From NCBI GenBank assembly GCA_033961575.1, contig CM066730.1, positions 153,911,523 to 153,975,522 on the forward strand: a stretch of DNA of 64,000 nt. Reading direction: 5' to 3'. Position numbers and translations under genes: made by a program. Position 1 is the first letter of the stretch. Each line of letters begins with the position of its first letter. This DNA comes from Aselliscus stoliczkanus (Eukaryota > Chordata > Mammalia > Chiroptera > Hipposideridae). Under the pieces are notes generated by a model that was given only the letters and a program-made list of their open reading frames with translations, searched no databases and was not told where the DNA came from. Positions 48,151 through 60,139 of this stretch are shown in pieces.

Positions 48151-48780
48151 GGGATTTAGTTGTGCTTTCTAGCTTCATTTCATTTTCAATTTTTAAAAAT
48201 ACCTTTTACTGTTATGTCATAAAAGTTGTATCATTTGTTGTTCAAAAATAGATAGATGAAGAAGTAAAAAGTATAATATGACCACTATACTACCATTACC
48301 TAGAAATAGACCAGTTAACAGAAATAGACCAGTTAACACATTTTTTGCTGGAAACAAGTAAACTCATCATATAGCTCAAATGCCCGCTTACAAAGTGTTA
48401 AGTTTGAGGAGTTTTTATACCTAAAAAAAGCATTTTAATGGAATCATACTATACATTGTTTTGAAATTTTTCTTCAACATCAGTATTTCTATAACTGCAC
48501 AGCCTTGTATGTGTACCACAATTTATTACCCAATTCTCTATTTCTGGACACTGGTTTTTAACTTTGCATTATTATACATAATGTTGAGAGCACCCCTCTA
48601 CCCAGCTTTTTTCATGTATCCATGACAATCTTCTTAGGATGGTGTCCTATAAATGAAATTGCTGGGTCAAAGATTGCTTAATTTTTAAGGCTTTACATAG
48701 TGCCAAATTCTGTTCTAGAAAATTTGTTCCAATTTACATTTCTATTATTTGTGTAAGATAGTGACAGACTGAGAAGTTGG
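48151..48780. mobile_element. L1-like diverged stretch
   Basis: Phrases like GAAATTGCTGGGTCAAAGAT (near 48656) and AGTGCCAAATTCTGTTCTAG are common in old L1-type repeats. Family and limits are uncertain. Confidence 0.4.
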
Positions 48781-49039
48781 TTGTACCAATTATTATATAT
48801 TACAATCTAAGTGCAATTTTTGAAGGTCAGTTGTATAGGGGAAATACAATGTTTTCTTTATTCAATTTACAATCCTATCCTATTGCAGTGAAATAAATTT
48901 TTTTGTATGCTTCCTTTATAATTTTAAATTTTAATTACTACACCATCTGTATGGTAGCTTCATCTGAGTTATCATAACAGTAAGGAAGAGAGTTTGGATG
49001 AGAACAGCATCAACAGTTAACTTTAATTTTTTTTTTTTT

Positions 49040-49275
49040 TAAATCAAAGATAAGGGACCACTTCCAATTCATTCTATGAGGCTAGCACCACCCTGATACC
49101 AAAGCCAGACAAAGACTACAAGTAAACTACAGACCAATATTCCTTATGAACACTGACACAAAAACCAACCAAATACTAACAAACTGATCCCCCAGTTTAT
49201 TAAAACAGATTACATACCATGATCAAGTGGGATTTATTCCTGGAATACAAGGATGGTTCAGCATATTAAAAAAAA
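49040..49275 (+). mobile_element. L1 ORF2 fragment
   Basis: ATTCTATGAGGCTAGCACCA, TGATACCAAAGCCAGACAAA and TCAAGTGGGATTTATTCCTG match the reverse-transcriptase part of L1 ORF2. Too short and broken to code. Confidence 0.8.
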
Positions 49276-49282
49276 AATGTAA

Positions 49283-49740
49283 TAGTCATGTGCCACTTAA
49301 TAATGTGGATGCGTCCTGAGAAATGCATCCTTCTGCGATTTTATCATCATATGAACATCATCGAGTATACCAGATGGTGTAATCTACTACACATTTAGGC
49401 TGTATGGTACAGCCTATTGCACCTAGGCTACAAACCTGTACAGCATTTACTGCACTGAATCTGTAGGCAATGGTCACACAATGGAATGTATCTGTGTACC
49501 TAAACATAGGAAACATACAGTAAAATATGGTATAAAAGATAAAAAATGGCACATCTGTAGAGGGCACTTATCATGAATGGAGCTTCCAGGCTGGAAATTG
49601 CTCTGGGTGAGTCAGTGAGTGGTAAGTGAAGGTGAAGGCCAAGAACATTACGAACAGTATCGTAGATAAACACTGCACACTTAGGCTACAATGAATGTAT
49701 AAAATAATATTTTTCTTTCTTCAATAAATTAACCTTACCT
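49283..49740 (+). mobile_element. Tigger-family fragment
   Basis: Begins AGTCATGTGCCACTTAATAA and reads TATGGTACAGCCTATTGCAC and CAAACCTGTACAGCATTTAC. This matches a TcMar-Tigger family common in mammals. The right terminus is not clear. Confidence 0.7.
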
Positions 49741-49767
49741 TAAAAAAATGGCATAAAACAATATATA

Positions 49768-50187
49768 CAGTCAGCCCTCCACATCCATGGATTCTCAAGT
49801 GCAGATAAAAAATACAGAGAATATTTTGAGGGTTGACAGATTTGAGAAGGAGGTTGGAGGGATGGGTGAAAATGGGGAAAGGATTAAACTATACAAGTTG
49901 CCAACTCTAAAAACAGGGATGTAAAGTACAGCATAGGGAATAGTCAATAATATTGTAATAACTATTTATGGTGTCAGATGGGTATTAGACTTATCAGGGT
50001 GATCACTTCCTAAGTTATATAAATGTCTAATCACTATGTTGTACACCTGAAACTAATATAATATTGTATGTCAACTGCAATTGAAAAATGAATCAATAAA
50101 CAAATAATAACAAAAAGAAAATACTGTTTTTGATCTGAGGTTGGTTGAATCCTCAGATGCAAAACCCAGGAGTATAGAAGGCAACTG
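49768..50187. mobile_element. Tigger-family element with an L1 insert
   Basis: Left end TA-CAGTCAGCCCTCCACATC, right end AGAAGGCAACTG-TA. The middle (about 49838-50117) is an L1 3' tail: TTGTACACCTGAAACTAATA, ATTGTATGTCAACTGCAATT. Both outer edges touch TA. Confidence 0.7.
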
Positions 50188-50433
50188 TATATTCATTGGC
50201 AATAGTACACATGTAAGTGGACCAGTGCCATTCAAACCCATGTTGTTCAAGGGCCAAACTATACACTGTTGTGCTACCATCACCAACATCCATCCACAGA
50301 ACTCTTCTCATCTTGCAAAGCTGAAACTGAACCCATTAAACATTAACTCCCTCCCTCCAGCTCCTGGCAACCACCATTCTACTTTCTGTCTTTATGTGCA
50401 ATATAGCTTTCATAATATTATATATTCTATTTA

Positions 50434-50541
50434 GGGCCGGCCGAGTGGCGTGGTGATTGGGTGCTGGCTTGGGAGGCCAGCGGCCCCGGTTCGGGTCCCG
50501 CATGTAAGGGTCAATGACACTGCCCCCCCCCCAAAAAAAAA
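50434..50541 (+). mobile_element. S-form tRNA SINE
   Basis: GGGCCGGCCGAGTGGCGTGG head. The end reads CTGCCCCCCCCCCC then an A-tail, a C-run expansion not seen in the other copies. Confidence 0.88.
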
Positions 50542-51011
50542 GCAAAATATGAGTGTGGGAATGGCATCAGGGTAGACAAATAGATCAGTGAAACAAAATA
50601 AGGTCCAGAAATAGACCCACATACTTACAGCTAATTGATTTTCAACAAGGTGCAGAGGCAATTTCTTAATGCAGTGAAAAAGTCTTTTCAACAAATGATG
50701 CTGGAACATTTAACTATTCACATAAAAAAAACTTCCACTTATCCTTTAACAATATACAAAAATTAACTCCAAATGGAACATAGATTTAAATGTAAAACCT
50801 AAAACAATAAAATTCCTAGAGGAGGACCAAGGAGAAAATCTTTGTGGTATTGGGTTAGGCAGATTTCTTAGCTATAACATGAAAAACATAATCCTTTTAA
50901 AAAAGCTAACAAAATGAACTTTATCAAAATTAAAAACTGTGTTCTTCAAAATACATTATTAAGAGAATAAAAGACAAGCCACAGACTATTTTGTAAAGGA
51001 TATATTTGATT

Positions 51012-51420
51012 CTATTTTTCCTGACTCCATCAGCCCTCTGTTTATAGAAGGGATCAACTTAATAGAAATTAACCACGGCTTGGTTGTTCTTGAGTCCATC
51101 TAGTAATGTGGGAATTTTCTTGCCTGTTTAGTCTCACCCAGTTTTTCCTAAAAGTTCTTGATAATATGTCATGAGTTCACTTACAGTGCTGTCCATGTGA
51201 CAATCACCATGTTGTTCTACCTGAGTTCATCCTTGTTAGGATATGATCCCTATAAACCTTTCCACATGCCCACATCACCACGATGGAATCTGTGTCATGG
51301 CCAATGGTGCTCCCTCCAGAGAGAGACACAAGTGAATCAGAGGCAGAATGTGTATAACTTAGAAGGGATACAAATCACCAGCCCCATCTCTCTCCACCCT
51401 TTGCCATCTAAGCCTCAGCA
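51012..51420. mobile_element. Unidentified insert inside the L1
   Basis: About 410 nt of non-L1 sequence (TCTATTTTTCCTGACTCCAT to GCCATCTAAGCCTCAGCA) sits where L1 text breaks. ATATATTTGAT appears just before (ending 51011) and again where L1 resumes near 51878-51888. It holds a later L-form SINE. I do not recognise it; it could be an old LTR or the 3' UTR of a retroposed mRNA. Confidence 0.5.
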
Positions 51421-51423
51421 TAT

Positions 51424-51848
51424 TTTTTTTAAAGATTTTATTGGGGAATTGGGGGAGGGGAACAGCCTTGGGGAACAGACAAGTTGCTGTCTTTTTGTTC
51501 TTCAGTCTAGTTGCAGAGGTTGTTGCTTTACTGGCCCATGTTGGTGTCATCATTGCGCTCTTCCCGGATGAGGCAGATCAGTCGCCGGCCTCTGGCCTCT
51601 GGATGGTTGCTCACTGCAGCTAACTGGCAGTTCACGCTGGCTGCCGGCCACTCACTATAGCCTATAGTAGCCCACTGCAGCAGGGGCTGCAGCCTACACC
51701 ATCGCTGGGGCTCACACAGCCCAGCTAGCTCCAGGTGGAGCTGTTGTTAGCTGTAAAGGGCAGTATCACTGGCCCTCATATGTGGGATCTGAACCGGGGC
51801 CGCTGGCATCCCAAAAGCAGCTCTTAACCAATGCGCCACTCGGGCAGC
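51424..51848 (-). mobile_element. L-form SINE, intermediate subfamily
   Basis: T-run then AAAGATTTTATTGGGGAATT, ending GCCACTCGGGCAGC. It has the 9-nt deletion (GCTGTTGTTAGCTGTAAAG) but keeps the 7-nt segment (TGGCCCATGTTGG). Flanked by CCCAGCATTTTT / CTCAGCATATTTTT. It also has a deletion near 51468 removing the second CCC-rich block. Confidence 0.9.
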
Positions 51849-51869
51849 CCAGCATTTTTAATTTTTTAA

Positions 51870-52603
<734 letters not shown>

Positions 52604-53150
52604 TAAGTCATTAGGGAAATGTAAATCAGAACCACAATGAGATATCACTAATTTTAGAATGGCTAAAATGAAAAAGACTGGTCACACCAAGTATTGACCA
52701 GGAGGTAGAAAACTAGAACTCTTATACATCGGTCGGTGGGAATGGAAAAATGATACAACTAACCCTGAAAAACCTGTTATGTGACCCAGCCATTCCACCT
52801 AGGTGTTTACTGGAGAGAGACAGACAAAGCATTTGTCCACACAAAGGCTTATACACCAAGGTTCACAGTAGCTTTACCTGGAAACAAGCCAAATGTCTAT
52901 CAAGAGGTGAGTGAATAACAAATCATCCAACATCCAAACAAACACACAATAAAATAAATTCCTTATTAACATATACAACATGAATAAATTTCAAACTAAC
53001 TATATGGAATAAAAGAAGCCAATCAAAAAGAGACTATGTAATTTTATTTATATAAAATTCTAAACACTGCAATCTAACCTATAGAGACAGAAAGCAGGTT
53101 AATGAGTAAGTGAGGGAGTCTCTGAATTACGTGCAACAAAAGAGCAATTT

Positions 53151-54200
53151 AAAAATGGGTGCTGTTGGGCTGGCCGAGTGGCGCAGTGGTTAAGTGCTGG
53201 CTTGGGAAGCCAGCGGCCCCAGTTCGGGTCCCACATTTGAGGGCCAGTGACACTGCCCTCAAAAAAAAAAAAAAATTAAAATAAATAAATAAAAAATAAA
53301 AATGGGTGCTGTTGAGAAGAGAAAGAAGATTTTTGTTGAAGTGTGCCCAGTGCCATACTGTGGAAAAGAGAGGCAAACACAAGACTGGGCCAAATCTCCA
53401 TGGTCTGTTTGGGCAAAAGACAGGTCAGGCCCACGGATTTTCTTACATGGATGCTAACAAGAACAAAGGCATCACCTGGGGAGAGGAGACACTGATGGAG
53501 TATTTGGAGAATCCCAAGAAGTACATCTTGGAACAAAAATGACCTTCGTTGGCATTAAAAACACTGCAGAAAGAGCGGACTGATTGCTATTTCAAAAGGG
53601 CTACTAAGGAGTAATAGTTGGTCACTGCCTTATTTGTTAGAAATGTCTCATGACTTTTTTAGCGTGTATATTCAAATTGATCTCATACACCAGAATTCAG
53701 ACCATGAATGGCTGATAGAACATTTCTTTTGGGCAGTCCTGTTGTAAATAAGATTGGCTTGTGGTTAAATGAATATGATCAGCTTTTTGAACTTTCATGG
53801 TAATTTAGGGTCAGCAAGTGCTATCATTGTTTTCCCCTTCTAAAGATATGACTGGATGTGATTAATCATGTTCAAATTTTCACAGAGATAGTAAATGTCA
53901 TCTCAAAACTTATAAGAGATTGATTTTATTTTTAGATGTATATAACTGGTTATATTAATATGTTTATATACTGAGGAAATCCCTTCACTGTCCTATAGAA
54001 CAGCCAGACTTGCTTGTGTTTCAAGTCATGTTAAAAGGCAAGGGCTAAAGATAAGGTGGCGGTGTCCACTTTTATCTTTTTGGTCCTACCTATGCCAATT
54101 TAATTAAAATTCCCTATATCTAAACTGTTGTCTTTTACTTAATGAAAGGCATTTTAGTGTGGTTTATGTATAATATCAAATAAAGAATATTTAACACTTC
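53151..54200 (+). pseudogene. CYCS: CYCS (cytochrome c) processed pseudogene, split by a SINE
   Basis: Intronless copy of somatic cytochrome c mRNA. ATGGGTGCTGTTG lies at 53155 and again at 53302 because an S-form SINE inserted there. Downstream coding text includes [20 protein letters not shown] with the haem-binding CxxCH, and [20 protein letters not shown] short deletion after KKIFV and a one-base deletion at YI-LEQK shift the frame, and the stop is at about 53612-53614. The 3' UTR follows, with AATGTCTCATGACTTTTTT and an AATAAA near 54178. The 3' limit is uncertain and no clean A-tail is seen. Not able to code for cytochrome c. Confidence 0.92.
53168..53297 (+). mobile_element. S-form tRNA SINE inside the CYCS copy
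   Basis: GGCTGGCCGAGTGGCGCAGT head and AAATAAATAAATAAAAAATAA-type tail. The duplication AAAAATGGGTGCTGTTG (17 bp) at 53151-53167 and 53298-53314 contains the pseudogene's own start codon. Confidence 0.93.
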
Positions 54201-54604
54201 CCCTATTTCATAGATGATCTACAATGTCAGATGCTTTTAAAATTCAGCGTGACAAGATACAGCAGCAAACTTTGCTTGTGAATTCTTTAAGTCAGACTAA
54301 GTTATAATTCAGAATTGTCTTTTAAACAACTATTCAAGAACACAATTGTAGAACTACTGTATACAAATGATTGGTAATGGATTTTGACAACTCACTTAAA
54401 AGGATTAAAGTAGAGGAGAAAAGACCATCAGCACAAATTTGTAAATGGTGTGATCATAAGGCTTCAGATAATTAAAACCAAAATCACAGATCAAAAAAAA
54501 AGTTAAGTAACAATGAAAAAATGTGTCGAGGAGGAAGGTAAGAAAAGAGGAAATACAAAGGCATAAGAAGAAACTTTAGGGGAGAAGAACACATTCATTG
54601 TCTT

Positions 54605-55063
54605 TTCTTTTTTTTAATTTTTACTGGGGAACTGGGGGAGGGGAACAGCGTTGGGGAATCGGGGAAGGGGAATAGACAAGTTGCTGTTCTTTTGTTCTTC
54701 AGTCTAGTTGTGGAGGACCTCGCTTCACTGGCCCATGTTGGTATTATGATTACGCTCTTCCTGGGTGAGGCAGATCAGTCGCTGGCCTCTGGACGGCTGC
54801 TCACAATGGCTATTGGCAGCTCACACCGGCTGCTGGCCGCTCATGCTGGCTGCCGGCCACTCACTGTAGCTTATGGCAGCCCACTGCAGCAGGGGCTGCA
54901 GCCTACACCATTGCCAGGGCTCGCACAGCCCAGCTTCAGGTCGAGCTGTTGTTCACCATCTTAGCTGTAGAGGGCAGTGTCACTGGCCCTCGTATGTGGG
55001 ATCTGAACTGGGGCCGCTGGCATCCCAAGCAAGCTATTAACCACCGCGCTATTGGGCCGGCCC
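54605..55063 (-). mobile_element. L-form SINE, old subfamily
   Basis: AATTTTTACTGGGGAACTGG to GCTATTGGGCCGGCC. It keeps GTTCACCATCTTAGCTG and TGGCCCATGTTGG. Imperfect 17-bp duplication AACACATTCATTGTCTT / AATACATTCATTTTCTT. Confidence 0.92.
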
Positions 55064-55064
55064 A

Positions 55065-55190
55065 ATACATTCATTTTCTTGATTAAGGTAATGGTTTCAT
55101 GGATGTACAGATATGTTAAGCTTACCAAATTGTACATTTTAAATATGAGCAATAGTTTATTATTTGTCAATATACACCTCAATAAAGCCG
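55065..55190 (+). mobile_element. L1 3' UTR fragment
   Basis: GGTAATGGTTTCATGGATGT, AAATTGTACATTTTAAATAT and ATACACCTCAATAAAGC are typical L1 3' text. Confidence 0.75.
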
Positions 55191-55191
55191 A

Positions 55192-55302
55192 TTTTTTTTT
55201 TTTTTTTTGAGTGAAGTGTCACTGGTCCTCATATGTGGGACCCAAACCAGGGCTGCTGGCTTCCCAAGCCAGCGCTTAACCACCGCACCACTCGGCCAGC
55301 CC
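55192..55302 (-). mobile_element. S-form tRNA SINE
   Basis: T-run, GAGTGAAGTGTCACTGGTCC, ending CACTCGGCCAGCCCT. It sits at the very end of the L1 tail. Confidence 0.9.
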
Positions 55303-55303
55303 T

Positions 55304-56730
55304 AAATCTGCTTTTAAAAAAGACACATGGGCCACAAAATCATAAAACAAATTTGAATACATTTTACATTTCAATTGTCAAATTTACAATTTTTACTGCA
55401 ATAAAATGTAAAACTTCTGTGCATAAGATTCACTGGAAAGAAGATAATTCCAAAGTATATGACCAACAAAGGATTCATGTTTAGAACACATAATTTCATA
55501 GAAACTGTGAAGAAAAGACAACCCAACCGAAAAATAAGCAAAAAATAAGAAAAGGCAATTCACAGGATAAGAAATATAAATAGCAATAAATATACACTAA
55601 AAAGATAAACAATTCATCATAAGTAACCAGATAAAAAACAAATTAAAACCATAATGAGATCCTATAGCCCACCTAGCAGAATGGCTAAGACTAAACTAAC
55701 TACATCGAGTATTGGCAAGAATGTAGGGTAATGGTAACTTTCATACACTGATAACTGACATAAGCTGCTATAAATGCTTTGGAGAATAACTTGGCAGTAT
55801 TTGTTATAGTTGATGCCTAGGCCTATATATAAACCCAGCAATTCCACTGTAAGCATATACACTAAAGAAATTCTTACACCCATGTATCAAGATATTTTGG
55901 AAAGATGCCCACCCCACAAGTTAATGTAAATGCCTCTAAACCCATCGTTAAAAGAATGGATAAATGGGGCTGGTAAGGGGCGTGTTGGTTAAGAGTTGGC
56001 TTGGGACGTCAGCTTTGAGCAGCAGGGCCCAGGTTCGGATCCCATGTGAGGGCCAGTGATGCTGCACCCCGCTACAGCTAAGATGGTGAACAACAGCTCA
56101 ACCTGGAGCTGGGCTGCCATGAGTGCCAGCAATGGCATAGGCTGCAGCCCCTGCTGCAGTGGGCTGCCATAGGCTACAGTGAGTGGCCAGCAGCCAGCGT
56201 GAGATGTTGTGAGCTGTTGTGAGCCACGGTGGGCAGCTGTCCAATGGCTGGCAACCGATCTGCCTCACCAGGGAAGAGCGCAATGATCACAATACCAACA
56301 TGGCCAGTGAAGCGACATCCTCCACAACTAGACTGAAGAACAAGTTGCTGAAGAACAGCAACTTGTCTGTTCCCCTCCCCCAATTCCCCAATAAAATCTT
56401 AAAAAAAAAAAAAAAAGTTTAATAACACCAGGGTTGGCAAGAATATAGTGAAACAGGTACTCCCAAACACTATTGGTGGAAGCATATATTCAACTTTTTA
56501 TAGGTCAGTATCCATCAAAATTTAAAATAAATATTCTCTTTAATCCAGTAAATTTCATTTCAGATATTAATGCTGGCAATATAAATAACCAATGCTTAAA
56601 GTTTAAGGATGTTCACTGCAACATTATTTGTGATAACAAAAAAAAGAATAAAAATGGTTTAAGTATGGTACATGCTTAACATGTACTTATAGAAAATTGT
56701 CTTCATATTATTAAATTAAAAAGTAAATTG
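55304..56730 (+). mobile_element. L1 fragments around an L-form SINE
   Basis: ORF2 and 3' text: ATGACCAACAAAGGATTCAT, TAAAACCATAATGAGATCCT, AACCCAGCAATTCCACTGTA, and after the SINE AATAACACCAGGGTTGGCAA and GTTCACTGCAACATTATTTG. Interrupted by the SINE at 55967-56416. Confidence 0.75.
55967..56416 (+). mobile_element. L-form SINE, old subfamily
   Basis: GGGGCTGGTAAGGGGCGTGT head (diverged) to CCCAATAAAATCTT then A-tail. It keeps AAGATGGTGAACAACAGC. Inverted relative to the copy at 54605. Confidence 0.9.
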
Positions 56731-56733
56731 CAG

Positions 56734-56890
56734 GAGTAGCCAGTTAGCTCAGGTGGTTAGAGCATAGGGTTCGTAACACCAAGGTTGCTGGTTCGATTCC
56801 CACGTGGGCTGCTGAGTTGCGCCCTCCACAACTAGATTGAAACAACTTGACTTGGAACTGATAGGTCCCCAATAAATTTAAAAAAAAAAA
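56734..56890 (+). mobile_element. V-form (VES-like) SINE
   Basis: AGTAGCCAGTTAGCTCAGGT head, TTGCTGGTTCGATTCCCACG, tail CCCCAATAAATTTAAAAA. Duplication AAAGTAAATTGCAG at 56720-56733 and 56891-56904. Confidence 0.9.
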
Positions 56891-57139
56891 AAAGTAAATT
56901 GCAGAAGAGTGCGTATTTGAGCTGTTAAGAATACACAAGACTGTTAACTCCTCTGGGGAGTGACTACTGGAGGGATTGAGGGAAGAGGGGATTTTTACTT
57001 TTCCATTAAACCTTTCTGTAGCATTATATATTTTGCCTTGAACATTGTTTTTATAGTTACATTTTTTTAATTGTGTTGAAGGTTTTACTACCTACAGAAT
57101 TTTAAATCAATGCAGTTCTCAATGAAATACTATGCAGTT

Positions 57140-57832
57140 GTATTTGTTTTTTTAACTTTATTGGGGAACAGTGTGTTTTTCCCAGTATCCATCAGCTACA
57201 AGTCAAGCTGTTGTCCTTCAATCTAAGTTGTGGAAGGTGCAGCTCAGCTCCAAATCCACTGACCATTTTCAATCTAGTTGCGGAGGACCCAGCCCACCAT
57301 CCCATACCGGAGTCCAACTGGCAACCTTTCTATTAAAAGCACACGCTCTGGGCCGGCCGAGTGGCGCATTGGTTAAGCGCTGGTTTTGGGATGCCAGCGG
57401 CCCCGGTTCGGATCCCACATGAGGGCCAGTGACACTGCCCTCTACAGCTAACAACAGCTCCACCTGGAGCTGGGCTGTGCGAGCCCCGGTGATGGTGTGG
57501 GCTGCAGCCCCTGCTGCAGTGGGCTGCCATAGGCTACAGTGAGTGGCCCGCAGCCAGTGTGAGCGGCTGGCAGCCAAGCATGAGCTGCCAATAGCCGCGG
57601 TGAGCGACATCCAGAGGTCAGCGACCGATCTGCCTCATCCGGGAAGAGCGCAATGACGATACCAACAGTGAAGCAACATCCTCCGCAACTAAACTGAAGA
57701 ACAAGAAGACGGCAACTTGTCTGTTCCCCTTCCCCGATTCACCAACGCTGTTCCCCTCCGCCAATTCCCCAATAAAATCTTAAAAAAAAAAAAAAGCACA
57801 CGCTCTAACCAACTGAGCCACCTGGCCGCTCC
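57140..57832 (-). mobile_element. V-form SINE split by an L-form SINE
   Basis: Outer element in minus orientation: AACTTTATTGGGGAACAGTG to 57349, resuming at 57807 with AACCAACTGAGCCACCTGGC. Outer duplication TATGCAGTT at 57131-57139 and 57833-57841. Confidence 0.88.
57350..57791 (+). mobile_element. L-form SINE, young subfamily, nested
   Basis: Complete young copy with both deletions. Perfect 15-bp duplication AAAAGCACACGCTCT at 57335-57349 and 57792-57806, which is part of the older V-form SINE. Confidence 0.95.
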
Positions 57833-58096
57833 TATGCAGTTATTTTTTTTAATGGAGTAAATATGCATCCTACATGGAAAGGTGGTTACAATATATTAAG
57901 TGAAAGCAAATTTCAGTACATAAACTTGACACTATTTTCCTAAAATTGTACGTATACGTATATATCATACAGAAAAATTGTTTAAGTATACACTCCCAAA
58001 CTGTTAACTTTTAGTCTCTCTTCTTCTATATTGTTCTAATTTTTTACAATTAGAATATATTCCTGAATTTCTTGGGCAATTAAAAATTTTAATATT

Positions 58097-58207
58097 AGTA
58101 CCGGCCAAGTGGCGCGGTGGTTAAGCACTGGCCTGGGAAGCCAGTGGTCCCGGTTCGGTCCCACATATGAGGGCCAGTGACACTGTCCTCAAAAAAAAAC
58201 AAAACAC
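58097..58207 (+). mobile_element. S-form tRNA SINE
   Basis: TACCGGCCAAGTGGCGCGGT head, A-rich tail with a C, flanked by TTTTAATATT. Confidence 0.87.
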
Positions 58208-58850
58208 TTTTAATATTTATAGATATGCAATACTATATATTTTTTCAAAAATCAAATAAAAACACCAAACTATTAACAGTGAGATTAGATGGTACTTTCA
58301 CTTTCTGCTTTATGCATTTAAATATCTTTAAATATCTTGTCTTCAGTTTTAGAATGAGCATGTATTAATTGGAGTCACAAGAAACTATATACATACATAC
58401 ATATATATTTAGTTTTATTACTTTAAGATACCATATATATTTTAAATACATATGAAAAAAGCAAGTTAAAAAAATGAGATCACAAATAAAAATATGCCTT
58501 ATTTATACAACCATATAGCACAAAAATGCAATTCCCCAGCTAGGCCGTTCATTCTATCATATCTGGTAATAATTCTTATAAGTGCCCATATTAATAAAGC
58601 ATTATTGTGCTGGCTAATGTGACATGACACTCAGCTTATTTTATTTTCTTGAGTAAAAATACTGTTAATTCAAATGTCAGCACAGTAAGCTATTAGAACC
58701 CCCAAAAATGGTACTCAAAAAAATACATTAGAGAAATCAGACATAACACAAAAGTCATGAGAAATAGACAAATACATCACTAGTTCCCAAGCTAGCTATG
58801 TTGCAGAAATATTTGTAAACCTGAATAAACATGATATCAAGATATGTCTG

Positions 58851-59264
58851 GGGCCAGCCGAGTGGCGCATTGGTTAAGAGCTGGTTTTGGGATGCCAGCG
58901 GCCCCGGTTTGAATCGCACATATGAGGGCCAGTGACACTGCCCTCTACAGCTAACAACAGCTCCACCTGGAGATGGGCTGTGCGAGCCCCAGAGACAGTG
59001 TAGGCTGCAGCCCCTGCTGCAGTGGGCTGCCATATGCTACAGTGAGTGGCCGGCAGCCAACGTGGGCGGCCGGCAGCCAGCGTGAGCTGCCAATAGCCCC
59101 GGTGAGCCACCATCCAGAGGCCGGCGACCGATCTGCCTCATTCGGGAAGAGCGCAATGATGATACCAACATGGGCCAGTGAAGCAATCAGACTGAAGAAC
59201 AAAAAGACAGCAACTTGTCTGTTCCTGTTCCCCTCCCCCAATTCCCCAATAAAATCTTAAAAAA
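58851..59264 (+). mobile_element. L-form SINE, intermediate subfamily
   Basis: GGGCCAGCCGAGTGGCGCAT. It has the 9-nt deletion (CTACAGCTAACAACAGC) but keeps CAACATGGGCCAGTGAAGC. A further deletion follows near 59186 (AAGCAATCAGACTGAAG). Duplication AAGATATGTCTG at 58839-58850 and 59265-59276. Confidence 0.92.
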
Positions 59265-59649
59265 AAGATATGTCTGAAACATAATTCGTTCTCAACTTCC
59301 AAAATTATACATTGAAATATTTTTTCATAAGGGACAATAACTTAAAATCTGCAAAAACTTCAGAGGAAATTTTTTCATAGAAAACGCAGTCATATTTTAG
59401 GCTGAAAGTAGGGAATCAAAACTCAGTGGTGTGCAGAAACATGAAGTAATCAACTCTTACTAATGTTTTTGCTTTACTATAATGAAAGAAAAACGTGACT
59501 TTCAGGCTGGTATAAGGTTTATAACATGGTAAATGTTAAATGTTTTGAACCTGCTAAATTTAGCAAAAGCTGCACAACACTTAATGTCTCTCTAGGAGAT
59601 TCGCAATACATCTTAACATATAAAAGACACATTAAAGAATATAGTCAAT

Positions 59650-59768
59650 GCTACAACTATGTATGTGCCAGGTGGGTACTAGACTAATAGAGGGGATCAC
59701 TGCATAAATTATATAAATATCTAACTATCCTATTGTATATCTGAAACTAATATAAATAATATCGAATA
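59650..59768 (+). mobile_element. L1 3' UTR fragment
   Basis: GCCAGGTGGGTACTAGACTA and TTGTATATCTGAAACTAATA. It has the same tail type as 8706 and 50040. Confidence 0.7.
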
Positions 59769-59780
59769 TCAACTGTTTTT

Positions 59781-59947
59781 GGAGTTACAGTTTTTTTTTG
59801 TTTGTTTTTTTTTAGCTGAGCCATCCTGCCACCTGTTGGCAGCTCAACGGCAACTCAGCTCGGGCTGGCCTCGAACAGCTGTTGCTCAGAGCTCAGCTCG
59901 CACTCTTGAGCGAGCTCTTAACCAACTGAGCCACTCGGCCGGCCCAT
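59781..59947 (-). mobile_element. M-form SINE with an extra 3' segment
   Basis: AGCTGAGCCATCCTGCCACC to CACTCGGCCGGCCC. Duplication TCAACTGTTTTT at 59769-59780 and 59948-59959. Between the A-tail (T-run here) and the duplication lie ten extra bases, GGAGTTACAG. Confidence 0.88.
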
Positions 59948-60072
59948 TCAACTGTTTTTAAAAAAAGGAATCTTTTAGGTTCATGTTTTGAAAGAGCTAA
60001 TATTAATCAAGTAATACAGAGAAAAAGAAAACCATTTATCCCACCTTATATGAATATAGTATCCTTATTTCA

Positions 60073-60078
<6 letters not shown>

Positions 60079-60118
<40 letters not shown>
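60079..60118. repeat. (AC)20 microsatellite
   Basis: Perfect run of AC. Confidence 0.98.
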
Positions 60119-60120
<2 letters not shown>

Positions 60121-60139
60121 ACAAAACAGTTTAGAAAAT

